Notes: a model not told the origin generated them from the sequence alone. A stretch of DNA of 10,856 nt from Algoriphagus sp. (GCA_023255285.1 JALRIY010000029.1:4990-15845); one strand, 5' to 3'; positions 1 through 7,202 are shown, counted from the stretch's first letter. Numbers and translations are program-made.

Positions 1-372
1 GCCTTGAAGTCTTTTTTGTTCGTTTAGCGAAATCCCTAACCTTTCGTAAATAGCAATTAATTCAGGATCAACTTCATTGATGTTTTTTGGTTTATTACTT
101 TGCTTTGGAGCAGAATAATATCTTAAGGCCTGTAAATCCATTTTTGGATAATTTACATTTGCCCAGGCAGGCTCGGTCATCCCTTGCCAGATTTTGAATG
201 CCTTCAATCTCCAATCTAGTAACCAGGTTGGTTCTTCTTTTTTAGAAGAGATCCAACGAATAATATCTTCATTCAGACCAATAGGGGCCTCATCTGTTTC
301 GAAATCGACGGACCATCCATGCTCGTATTCTTTGGAGTTAAGGTCCTCTAAAATCTGGTTGTCTTTGCTCAT
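1..372 (-). CDS. sufB: Fe-S cluster assembly scaffold protein SufB, 5' part (cut by left window edge)
   Basis: Translating the minus strand from the ATG at 372-370 gives 124 codons without a stop to the window edge. The product starts MSKDNQILEDLNSKEYEHGW and continues with GLNEDIIRWIS (from about residue 32), EPTWLLDWRLKAFKIWQ (47-63), MTEPAWANVNYP (65-76) and YYSAPK (85-90). This succession is the hallmark N-terminus of SufB. SufB is the cytoplasmic scaffold that, with SufC and SufD, assembles Fe-S clusters using sulfur from SufS/SufE. The full protein is usually about 470-480 residues, so roughly a quarter is visible; the catalytic core and presumably sufC and sufD lie beyond the left edge. 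The start fits the family, and no Shine-Dalgarno is evident, as is usual in Bacteroidota. The gene has its own upstream spacer (373-525) beyond the terminator of the neighbouring regulator, so it is probably transcribed independently as the first gene of a suf operon. Confidence 0.93.
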   Translation of the reverse strand, partial: MSKDNQILEDLNSKEYEHGWSVDFETDEAPIGLNEDIIRWISSKKEEPTWLLDWRLKAFKIWQGMTEPAWANVNYPKMDLQALRYYSAPKQSNKPKNINEVDPELIAIYERLGISLNEQKRLQG

Positions 373-525
373 GTACTGAGTTGTTTAGACTAATTATATT
401 TTGATCGTAAAAGTACAACATTCAAACAAAAAAATATGTTCGCGAGGCCATCAAAAAACCTGCTTCACCCTTAGTGTTTTTTTGATCTAAACATTCAAAA
501 TGTTAGTAATCAATTGAATATGGAT
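373..525 (-). promoter_or_regulatory. Upstream region of sufB with a repeated two-part motif
   Basis: This spacer lies between the sufB start and the terminator of the Lrp-family gene, so it should hold the sufB promoter. AACATTCAAA occurs twice on the plus strand (417-426 and 490-499). Each copy is preceded by TTTTGATC (399-406 and 480-487), with gaps of 10 and 2 bases. The distal copy is part of a perfect inverted repeat, AACATT-caa-AATGTT (490-504). On the minus strand a TATAAT (plus 392-397) lies about 20 bp before the ATG, but I see no exact Bacteroidota -7 element (TAnnTTTG). The repeats may be regulator-binding sites. This is inferred from position and repetition only, and AT-rich sequence produces such matches by chance. 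Confidence 0.3.
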
Positions 526-562
526 AAAAAAAAATGTGAAGAAATTTCTTCACATTTTTTTT
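526..562 (-). terminator. Palindromic intrinsic terminator downstream of the Lrp-family gene
   Basis: The sequence is a perfect 36-base palindrome centred between 544 and 545. The TGTGAAG/CTTCACA stem core is flanked by runs of A on one side and T on the other, so it reads as a hairpin plus T-run on either strand. It lies about 50 bp beyond the stop of the minus-strand Lrp-family gene and before the sufB promoter region. It therefore most likely ends the regulator transcript and insulates sufB. Confidence 0.75.
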
Positions 563-611
563 ACTTCCCAAATAAAAAAACAATTTTTTTATTCAGATTT
601 AATCTAAATAA

Positions 612-1085
612 TTATTTCTCTTTCTCAAAAAACTGAATAGGTCTATTGATACTTTCTTCCAATACAATTAAAGTTTCTGTTCGATCGATTCCTTCTACCT
701 TTTGGATTTTGTCCAAAACGAGTCGAAGATGATTGGTGTCTCGACAGATAATTTTGGCAAAGATGGAGTAATTGCCGGTGGTGTAATAGGCACTTACCAC
801 TTCAGAAATCCCTTTTAATTTTTCAATAACGGAATCGTACAACGAACTTTTCTCTAGATAAATGCCTAAAAAAGCAGAGATGTCGTAGCCTAATTTGGAA
901 AAATCAATGGTTAAAGTGGCACTTTTTACGACTCCCATGTCCTCTAGTTTCTTCATTCGTACGTGGACAGTTCCAGAAGAAACGAATACTTTTTTTGCTA
1001 TTTCAGTGTATGGGGTCTTGGCATCTTCGTTGAGTAAAGAGATAATCTTTAGGTCAACATTATCGATATCTAAAATTTTATCCAT
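612..1085 (-). CDS. Lrp/AsnC-family transcriptional regulator
   Basis: This is a 157-residue protein of standard Lrp/AsnC size. Residues 6-55 form the AsnC-type winged helix-turn-helix: an LDIDNVDLKIISLLNEDAK helix, TPYTEIAKKV, then the recognition helix SSGTVHVRMKKLEDMGVV. The LxxxxA-TPYTEIA and GTVHVRxKKLEDxGV patterns are typical. Residues 66-145 form the RAM (ligand-binding, oligomerising) domain, with the TTGNYSIFAKI strand and the EGIDRTETLIVLEE segment that usually completes the effector pocket. Such proteins bind DNA as dimers or octamers and respond to amino acids or related small molecules; the ligand cannot be told from the sequence. The start MDKILDID fits the family. The gene is divergent from the secreted-peptidase pair, so control of itself and of those peptidases is possible but unproven. 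Close relatives of this short type are widespread single genes in Bacteroidota. Confidence 0.93.
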   Translation of the reverse strand: MDKILDIDNVDLKIISLLNEDAKTPYTEIAKKVFVSSGTVHVRMKKLEDMGVVKSATLTIDFSKLGYDISAFLGIYLEKSSLYDSVIEKLKGISEVVSAYYTTGNYSIFAKIICRDTNHLRLVLDKIQKVEGIDRTETLIVLEESINRPIQFFEKEK

Positions 1086-1320
1086 TTTTTGGTTGCTGAT
1101 TTAGATGATTTTTAATAAAGGATGCTTGAAATTATAGATTGTTTAAAATATTACAAAATTTTTTTTTCAATTTGCAATTTTATTAAAAATGCATTTCCTT
1201 TGGAGTTCGCTTCTTTGTACCATTGAAAATTTTGATTTTTGATTTAAAAAATTATATTTCATGTGTTGTGTAGTCTTAAACCAAAGAATTGATAAAAAAA
1301 GAACTTTTAATCTCTAAAGT

Positions 1321-1328
1321 TATATTTG
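1321..1328 (+). promoter_or_regulatory. Candidate -7 promoter element (TATATTTG)
   Basis: TATATTTG matches the Bacteroidota -7 consensus TAnnTTTG exactly. No TTG or TTTG lies at the expected -33 distance (about 19-21 bases upstream), so support is partial. Transcription from here would start at about 1335-1340, immediately before the hairpin at 1341-1379. The M14 mRNA would then begin with that hairpin. Confidence 0.3.
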
Positions 1329-1340
1329 GGTTTATATTCT

Positions 1341-1379
1341 GAAAAGGGTCTTGTCTTTGGCAAGACCTTTTTGTTTTTT
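1341..1379 (+). terminator. Strong intrinsic-terminator-like hairpin with no obvious upstream gene
   Basis: GAAAAGGGTCTTG (1341-1353) pairs with CAAGACCTTTTT (1361-1372) to give a 12-bp stem with one G-U pair and a seven-base loop, followed by G and six T (1374-1379). It has the form of a rightward rho-independent terminator; read leftward it lacks a good T-run. The only gene to its left points away, so it either ends an unannotated small transcript, acts as an attenuator in the leader of the M14 gene, or is a 5'-UTR stem. Confidence 0.6.
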
Positions 1380-1462
1380 GGAAAAAAGCGGGCTTTATTT
1401 TTTTGAGCGGCAATAATTTTCAGGAAGGCTTCCCTATTTTTAGTGAATCAACACTGTTACTT

Positions 1463-3382
1463 ATGAAAAAATATTTTCTTGTTCTGATCCTTAGTTTATT
1501 CGCATCGATTTCAAATGGCCAAGTTAGGCCATTCAAATCAGCTGCTATATTTCCTGAAAAAAACGAAAAAAGTAAACATTACCTTGTTTCAGGTGAGCGA
1601 CATGGAAGTTCTTTTTTTAAAAAACACGAATTCCCAGAAGTGGAATACCGTCCAGGTACCACCCTTGATTTTACAAAGTATCACACGGTAGATGTGATGT
1701 ACCACTGGTACGAGACCTGGGCCCAGCAGTTTCCTGAATTGGTTGATTTGTATGTAATCTCAGAATCTTTTGAGGGCCGTCCTATTTATCAAATGACGCT
1801 CACAAATAAGCTTACGGGCAAGGATACGGACAAGCCTGCTGCCTATTTTGAAGGTGGGCGCCACTCAGGGGAAATCACCTCGAGTGAGTCCATTTTATGG
1901 CTAACACAGCATTTACTTGAAAATTACGGCAAAGACCCTGAAATCACTGATTTATTGGATACAAAGGTGATTTACCTGCGTCCTCAGAACAATCCTGATG
2001 GATCCAACTTGTACTTGTTTTCGGCACAGCGAAATCGAAGTACAGTGAAGCCTCACGATACGGATCGTGATGGATTAATAGATGAAGATCCTGAAGAGGA
2101 TTTGGATGGAGATGGTATTTTGTATCAAATGCGTAAAAAGGCAGTTACTCCGGAAGAAAAAGAAAAAGCAAACTTTATTCTAGATCCTCGCGACCCTAAG
2201 GGGAGACTCATGAAGCGGACATTTCCGGGTCATGGAGAATATTTGATTTACAGTGAAGGGATTGACAACGATGGTGATGGTCAATACAATGAAGATGGAA
2301 TCGGTGGATTGGATTTACACCGAAATTACCCTGAAAACTGGAGGCCAAATACGGGCGGAGATTTAACAGGGAGAGGGTATACGCAGTTTGGTGCTGGTGA
2401 GTATCCTCTCAGTGAGGTAGAGTCAAGGGCCACAGTTTTGTGGATGATGAGCCATCCCAATATTTCAGTGGTGAATTCCATGGATACACGCGTCCCAATG
2501 CACTTACGTCCACCTTCCACTTCAAAAAGTGAGGAACGTATGTATCCTCAAGATTTGGCAATTTATAAGGAAATGGACCAGTTAGGACTTTCCTTCACAG
2601 CCTATCCTTGGGCTGGAGACGTGTATGAAACCTATGCGACTCGATACAAAGTCAACTCCATGACAGGTGACCCACTCAAGCCAGAACCATTATTCGGCCA
2701 TGGCCCAGACTTTGGCTATTTTTATTACGGCAGTATCTGGTATGGGGACGAATTGTGGAACAATGGAGCCATGAAAGATTATGACGAAAATGGAATCTAC
2801 GACGACTACGATGGTTTGATGTGGGATGACGAGGCGAATGGAAGCAAAGGGTTTAAGGTTTGGACTCCTTTTTTACACCCGGTATTGGGTGAGGTAGAAT
2901 TAGGAGGTTTCCATCCTAAATTCTTTGGTCAAAATGGTCCTCCTTGGCAGTTAGAGGGCTGGGCCAAAAAACAAGCACTTTTCAACCTGGCCATGGCTAA
3001 GAGGTTACCACAATTATCTATAAATGAGATAAATGTGAAAAAAATAGGTGCCGGAGAATTCCAGGTGAGTCTTACATGGACCAATACAGGTAAGCTGCCT
3101 GTTGCTTTGGAACAAGCGAAACTAGTCAAAATTGTACAAGAAGATCGGGTGTCTTTGGATTTCGATAAGGAATTGTTAAAAGGGGATCTAGAGGCTCCTG
3201 TGCGCATTGTTACTCCAAGTCTATACGATAAAACCATCTATGCGGGATACACTGGAGTTGGGGAGAAAAAGACGGCCACTTTTGTGGTAAAAGTCAAAGG
3301 TGATGCCCCAATTAAAGGAAAAATTAGGCTTTCGTCTACCCGTGGTGGACTTATTGAAAAAGAATTTACGCTAACCAATTAA
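1463..3382 (+). CDS. Secreted M14-family zinc carboxypeptidase-like protein with altered active site
   Basis: I chose the ATG at 1463 (639 residues) because it gives a clean signal peptide, MKKYFLVLILSLFASISNGQ; the frame is open upstream to a TTG at 1403, but that would bury the signal. M14 (carboxypeptidase A) features follow: GRHSGE with zinc-ligand H134 and E137, RPQNNPDGSNLY (about 174-185), DLHRNYP (284-290) with R287 at the Arg145 position, and VELGG with E479 as probable catalytic Glu270. Unusually, the third zinc ligand (His196 in bovine CPA, IHSYSQMLLYP) aligns with D341 in MDTRVPMHLRP, and Asn144 aligns with H286. Asp-rich, calcium-loop-like stretches lie at 199-219, 268-278 and 439-457. 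From about residue 512 there is a beta-rich, Ig-like C-terminal domain. The protein is probably exported to the periplasm or cell surface. The next gene starts 9 bp after the stop, suggesting an operon with the S9 peptidase. The fold is confident; whether it cleaves peptides, and which, is not known. Confidence 0.88.
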   Translation: MKKYFLVLILSLFASISNGQVRPFKSAAIFPEKNEKSKHYLVSGERHGSSFFKKHEFPEVEYRPGTTLDFTKYHTVDVMYHWYETWAQQFPELVDLYVISESFEGRPIYQMTLTNKLTGKDTDKPAAYFEGGRHSGEITSSESILWLTQHLLENYGKDPEITDLLDTKVIYLRPQNNPDGSNLYLFSAQRNRSTVKPHDTDRDGLIDEDPEEDLDGDGILYQMRKKAVTPEEKEKANFILDPRDPKGRLMKRTFPGHGEYLIYSEGIDNDGDGQYNEDGIGGLDLHRNYPENWRPNTGGDLTGRGYTQFGAGEYPLSEVESRATVLWMMSHPNISVVNSMDTRVPMHLRPPSTSKSEERMYPQDLAIYKEMDQLGLSFTAYPWAGDVYETYATRYKVNSMTGDPLKPEPLFGHGPDFGYFYYGSIWYGDELWNNGAMKDYDENGIYDDYDGLMWDDEANGSKGFKVWTPFLHPVLGEVELGGFHPKFFGQNGPPWQLEGWAKKQALFNLAMAKRLPQLSINEINVKKIGAGEFQVSLTWTNTGKLPVALEQAKLVKIVQEDRVSLDFDKELLKGDLEAPVRIVTPSLYDKTIYAGYTGVGEKKTATFVVKVKGDAPIKGKIRLSSTRGGLIEKEFTLTN

Positions 3383-3391
3383 ATCTTCAGT

Positions 3392-6220
3392 ATGCGAATT
3401 ATTTTAAGTGCTTTTGGATGGGCCGTGGCTATTTTGCTTTTCTCCCAATCTGCTTTGGCACAGCAAAAACGATCACTAACCCATGCAGATTACGATAGCT
3501 GGGAAAGTTTATCTGCCGAGAAAATTACTAAAAACGGAAAATTTGTAGGTTACCAAATTTCCCCTCAAGATGGGGATGGCCGGGTAGAAATCTTTCCTTT
3601 CAAATCTCCTAATCAAAAAATAAGTATCCCTCGAGGTACGGGGTTGGTTTTTACGGCAGATGACACCTTTGCCTTAGGGAGGATAGTTGCTCAAAAGGAC
3701 TCTATTCATGCTCTAAAGTTAAAAAAGAAAAAAGGCGACGAACTCCCAAAGGACAGCCTCTTTCTTCTGAATTTGGCTTCAGGTAATTTAGAGAAGCTTG
3801 CACGAGTGAAGTCCTTTGCCACCCCTACTGAAAAAGGAAGTTGGGTAGCAATTCACTTTGAAAAAGAGCTTGCTACAAAGGAAAATCTAAAAGGTATTTC
3901 TGGAGTGGATTCGACCAAAAAGGAAGAAAAACCCAAGAAAACAGAAGGGACTAAACTGTTAGTTAGGTCTCTGGATGGGAAATTGGCTTGGGAGATCAAC
4001 CGTGTGAAATCATATAGCTTTTCGCCCAATGGTGACTATTTATACTACCTGCTTGCAGAAGAAGAAAAGGAAGATAATGCAGCCCTATACGTGCTTGAAT
4101 TGGCATCAGGGGAACAGCGTTTGGTCCATGAAAAGATGACTACCTACACTCGAATGGCATTTTCTCCTCAGTCTGCCTATTTATCCTTTGTAATTAGTGA
4201 CGATTCCCTAAAAGCTAAAAAGCCTAGTCACAAACTGTTGGTATACGATATCAAGAAGCAGACCATGGCTGTTGAAATCGATAAATCTGAACTTAAACTC
4301 GAAAATAGTCGAATAAGTCCAGACGCTTTGCTCCGTTTTTCGGAGGATGAGTCTCGCTTATTTTTTGGGGTAGCCCAGGAATACCAAGATTTCGCATATG
4401 AAAATGACAGTACATTACTGGATGAGCAAAGAGTAAGTCTAGATATTTGGGGCTGGCAGGATGCGGAAATTCAACCAATGCAATTAAAGAAAAGGTCGCA
4501 GGAAGAGAAAAAAAGTTATTTAGCTGTTCTTTCTATGAATGATTTAATGGTTTTTCAATTGGGTACTCCTGAAGTTGATGAGGTGCAATTGGAAAGTAAG
4601 ATTATCAAAGATAAGGTGCTGGCTTGGACCGATGCACCATATAGAAGGAGTTACAGCTGGGACATTCAATTGGGAAGAGATTTGTATCTCATTGATTTGG
4701 TTACGGGCTCGAAACAACTTATCGAGAAGAATGCATCCGGATCTCCAAGAATTTCACCTGCCTCTAATTATGTGTACTGGTACGATGGAAGAGATAGTGC
4801 TTGGGTGGCATTTGATCTAAAGTCAAAAGCAAAAATTAGTTTAACTAAAAATTTGCCAGTAGCTTTTTACGAGGAGTTGCACGACTCCCCTTCGCTTCCG
4901 AGCAGTTATGGTGCTGCCGGCTGGCTGGCAGGAGATGAGGCTTTTCTAGTAAATGACCGGTATGATTTGTGGAAGATTGATCCTCGTCACCCAGAAAGTG
5001 CACAGAACATTACCTTAGGGGAAGGAAGGAAAAATAAAATAATCTTCCGAAGAGAACGCTTGAAGTTGGATGAGGAGTCCATTGATCCCAAAGAAGTGCT
5101 TATTCTCTCAGCATTTGAAGAACTTAAGATGCAGAGTGGATATTATGTTGGAGACTACCTAGGAAAGAAACTTCCCAAGCAGCTATTGCTTACAGATCAC
5201 CGCTATGTAGGTCTAAAAAAAGCAGAAAATACCAACCAGATCCTTGTAAGAAGATCTACCTACCAAGAAAACCCAGACCTCTACCTAGGAGATTTAAGTT
5301 TCTCTTCCTTGCTAAAAGCGTCCTCTTTAAATCCTCAGCAAGCCAATATCAAATGGGGGGATGTCAAATTAGTATCTTATTTGACTCAAGATGGGACCCC
5401 TTTGCAAGGACTTTTGTTTACTCCGGAGGGATTTGATGGAGTAAAGAAATTCCCGATGATGGTATATTTCTACGAACGAAATAGCGAAACCTTACACAAT
5501 TACCGTGCCCCTGCGCCAAGCAGGTCTACGATCAATATTCCCTATTTTGTCAGCAACGATTACGTGGTATTTGTACCAGACATCAAATACGATTTAGGTC
5601 TTCCAGGACCAAGTGCATACGATTGTATTTTGCCCGGAGTACAGGCGGTACTTGCTCAAGGAGGAGTAGATGCTGAAAATATGGCTATTCAAGGACAAAG
5701 TTGGGGTGGCTATCAAGTAGCGTATTTAATTACTAGAACGAATCTTTTCAAAGCAGCAGGCGCTGGTGCACCTGTGGTAAATATGACTTCAGCCTACGGG
5801 GGTATTCGATGGGGAACGGGCATGAGCCGAATGTTTCAATACGAGCAAACACAGTCTCGAATTGGTGGAACACTTTGGGAAAAGCCTTTGTATTACCTTG
5901 AAAATTCTCCTTTATTTACCTTGGATCGCGTAAAGACCCCTGTACTGATTATGCACAATGATGCAGATGGAGCAGTACCCTGGTACCAAGGGATTGAAAT
6001 GTTTATGGGCCTAAAGCGACTTAATAAGCCTGCTTGGCTACTACAATACAATGGAGAAGATCACAATTTGGTTCAGCGGAAAAATTCCAAAGACCTTTCT
6101 ATTCGATTGAGTCAGTTCTTTGATCATTACTTAAAAGGTGCTCCTGCACCACTTTGGATGACAGAAGGCTTGCCGGCAATAGAAAAAGGAAGGACACTCA
6201 AGTACGAGTTGAGCAACTGA
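3392..6220 (+). CDS. Secreted S9 (prolyl oligopeptidase / DPP-type) serine peptidase
   Basis: The protein has 942 residues. A signal peptide spans residues 1-23 (SQSALA then QQ). A long beta-propeller-type region follows (about 30-640) with repeated WD-like, Ser/Asp-rich strands such as YSFSPNGDYLYYL and MAFSPQSAYLSFV, broken by a Lys/Glu-rich linker near 175-186. The C-terminal alpha/beta-hydrolase domain (about 660-930) carries the full S9 triad: S770 in GQSWGGY, D859 in HNDADGAVPW and H891 in GEDHNL. The family cleaves short peptides, often after proline or with dipeptidyl specificity; the exact specificity cannot be read here, and the Glu-Glu motif of DPP-IV was not recognised. The start lies 9 bp after the M14 stop with no terminator between, so the two genes probably share a transcript and together degrade peptides outside the cytoplasm. 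At 942 residues it is longer than classical POP (about 710) and belongs with the large secreted S9 proteins of Bacteroidota. A terminator follows at 6242. Confidence 0.93.
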   Translation: MRIILSAFGWAVAILLFSQSALAQQKRSLTHADYDSWESLSAEKITKNGKFVGYQISPQDGDGRVEIFPFKSPNQKISIPRGTGLVFTADDTFALGRIVAQKDSIHALKLKKKKGDELPKDSLFLLNLASGNLEKLARVKSFATPTEKGSWVAIHFEKELATKENLKGISGVDSTKKEEKPKKTEGTKLLVRSLDGKLAWEINRVKSYSFSPNGDYLYYLLAEEEKEDNAALYVLELASGEQRLVHEKMTTYTRMAFSPQSAYLSFVISDDSLKAKKPSHKLLVYDIKKQTMAVEIDKSELKLENSRISPDALLRFSEDESRLFFGVAQEYQDFAYENDSTLLDEQRVSLDIWGWQDAEIQPMQLKKRSQEEKKSYLAVLSMNDLMVFQLGTPEVDEVQLESKIIKDKVLAWTDAPYRRSYSWDIQLGRDLYLIDLVTGSKQLIEKNASGSPRISPASNYVYWYDGRDSAWVAFDLKSKAKISLTKNLPVAFYEELHDSPSLPSSYGAAGWLAGDEAFLVNDRYDLWKIDPRHPESAQNITLGEGRKNKIIFRRERLKLDEESIDPKEVLILSAFEELKMQSGYYVGDYLGKKLPKQLLLTDHRYVGLKKAENTNQILVRRSTYQENPDLYLGDLSFSSLLKASSLNPQQANIKWGDVKLVSYLTQDGTPLQGLLFTPEGFDGVKKFPMMVYFYERNSETLHNYRAPAPSRSTINIPYFVSNDYVVFVPDIKYDLGLPGPSAYDCILPGVQAVLAQGGVDAENMAIQGQSWGGYQVAYLITRTNLFKAAGAGAPVVNMTSAYGGIRWGTGMSRMFQYEQTQSRIGGTLWEKPLYYLENSPLFTLDRVKTPVLIMHNDADGAVPWYQGIEMFMGLKRLNKPAWLLQYNGEDHNLVQRKNSKDLSIRLSQFFDHYLKGAPAPLWMTEGLPAIEKGRTLKYELSN

Positions 6221-6241
6221 TACAAGCGTGTAGGATTCACT

Positions 6242-6277
6242 AAAAAGCGCCTCAAGAAATTCTAGAGGCGCTTTTTT
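6242..6277. terminator. Bidirectional intrinsic terminator between convergent S9 peptidase and thyA genes
   Basis: GCGCCTC (6247-6253) pairs with GAGGCGC (6265-6271) around an 11-base loop. Five A precede the stem and six T follow it, so it works in both directions. It lies 21 bp after the S9 stop and about 40 bp beyond the thyA stop, as expected between convergent genes. Confidence 0.88.
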
Positions 6278-6318
6278 AAGTATCCCAATCAAATTGGAAG
6301 AGGAATCAGTAGGTTGAT

Positions 6319-7113
6319 TTAAATGGCTACGGGAGCTTTAATGTGTGGATGTGGATCGTAGTTGAGTAATTCAAAGTCTTCGTAGGTAAAGGCAAATATG
6401 TCTTTTACTGCAGGATTAATCTTCATGGTGGGTAGGGGCCTGCATTCTCTGCTCAATTGCAATTCAGTTTGCTCCAAATGATTTAAATACAAATGGGCAT
6501 CTCCAAAGGTGTGTACAAACTCTCCTGGTTCCAGATCGCAAACTTGTGCCACCATCATGGTAAATAGGGCATAAGAGGCAATGTTGAATGGAACTCCAAG
6601 AAATACATCTGCGCTTCGCTGATAGAGTTGACAGGAAAGTTTACCCTCTGCGACATAAAACTGGAAAAGTGTATGGCAAGGAGGGAGTGCCATTTCATCC
6701 ACATTGGCCACATTCCAAGCGCTCACTAAGTGCCTTCGGCTATCGGGTTTGGTTTTAATCTGGTGGATCAAACTTTTGATTTGATCTATTTCCCCCCCTT
6801 TACCATCGGGCCAATGTCTCCATTGGTAGCCATATACGGGACCAAGATCTCCATTTTCATCTGCCCATTCGTCCCAAATAGAACAACCGTTTTCTTTCAA
6901 CCACTTAATATTGGACTCGCCTTTCAAAAACCAAAGTAATTCGATGATAATAGAGCGAAGGTGTAATTTTTTGGTAGTTACCACAGGAAAACCTTCCGCT
7001 AAATTAAATCGCATTTGGTGTCCAAAAACACTTATGGTCCCTGTTCCTGTTCGGTCCGTTTTTTTGACCCCATCAGAAAGAATGCGCCGCATCAAATCGT
7101 GGTACTGTTGCAT
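6319..7113 (-). CDS. thyA: Thymidylate synthase
   Basis: The protein is 264 residues long, the same as E. coli ThyA, and key residues fall at the same numbers: R21 in DRTGTGT, E58, the R126-R127 phosphate-binding pair in SRRHLVSAWN, nucleophile C146 in LPPCHTLFQF, D169 and N177 in QRSADVFLGVPFNIASY, H207/Y209 in GDAHLYLNH, and the C-terminal PVAI. It methylates dUMP to dTMP using 5,10-methylenetetrahydrofolate, which becomes dihydrofolate; it acts as a cytoplasmic dimer in de novo pyrimidine synthesis. Nothing is missing or odd. A dihydrofolate reductase gene, a common neighbour that recycles the dihydrofolate, is not adjacent here: downstream lies the convergent S9 peptidase, and upstream on the same strand, 145 bp away, an EEP-family gene. 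That gap is long enough for its own promoter; a weak TACCTTG box on the minus strand (plus 7139-7145) is the best candidate I see. Confidence 0.98.
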   Translation of the reverse strand: MQQYHDLMRRILSDGVKKTDRTGTGTISVFGHQMRFNLAEGFPVVTTKKLHLRSIIIELLWFLKGESNIKWLKENGCSIWDEWADENGDLGPVYGYQWRHWPDGKGGEIDQIKSLIHQIKTKPDSRRHLVSAWNVANVDEMALPPCHTLFQFYVAEGKLSCQLYQRSADVFLGVPFNIASYALFTMMVAQVCDLEPGEFVHTFGDAHLYLNHLEQTELQLSRECRPLPTMKINPAVKDIFAFTYEDFELLNYDPHPHIKAPVAI

Positions 7114-7202
7114 GGTTGCTTGAATTTAAACTTGTGTGCAAGGTAAGTAATTGGGCTTTTTTTTACTAGCTCTCCAGAATCCATCGGGTAAAAAAAATAA
7201 GT

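Larger units (their letters stand above)
1086..1462. other. 377-bp divergent intergenic region
   Basis: This very AT-rich spacer separates the minus-strand Lrp-family gene from the plus-strand M14 gene and should hold both promoters. It contains a Bacteroidota-like -7 box (1321-1328), a strong hairpin followed by T (1341-1379), and two short plus-strand ORFs with no recognisable product (1189-1242, 17 residues; 1261-1317, 18 residues). A TTG-initiated extension of the M14 gene could begin at 1403 but is unlikely. I found no tRNA or known RNA family in it. Confidence 0.6.

Noticed and set aside
895..1104. Plus-strand ORF antisense to the Lrp-family gene
   Set aside because: It lies over a clearly coding minus-strand gene with intact family motifs and has no protein features of its own.
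1189..1242. 17-residue ORF (ATG at 1189) in the divergent spacer
   Set aside because: It is short, AT-rich, without a ribosome-binding site and resembles nothing I know. It is best treated as chance.
1403..1462. TTG-initiated N-terminal extension of the M14 gene (20 extra residues)
   Set aside because: The ATG at 1463 begins a textbook signal peptide. The extension would place 20 polar or mixed residues before it and starts only 23 bp after the hairpin T-run.
4293..4820. Short ORFs in other frames inside the S9 peptidase gene
   Set aside because: The main frame is uninterrupted for 942 codons with an intact triad; these frames have no recognisable content.
6319..7113. thyA beside an unrelated gene rather than folA, considered as a sign of transfer
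   Set aside because: The gene is intact, has composition like its neighbours, and thyA and folA are not always adjacent. There is no mobile element or repeat near it.
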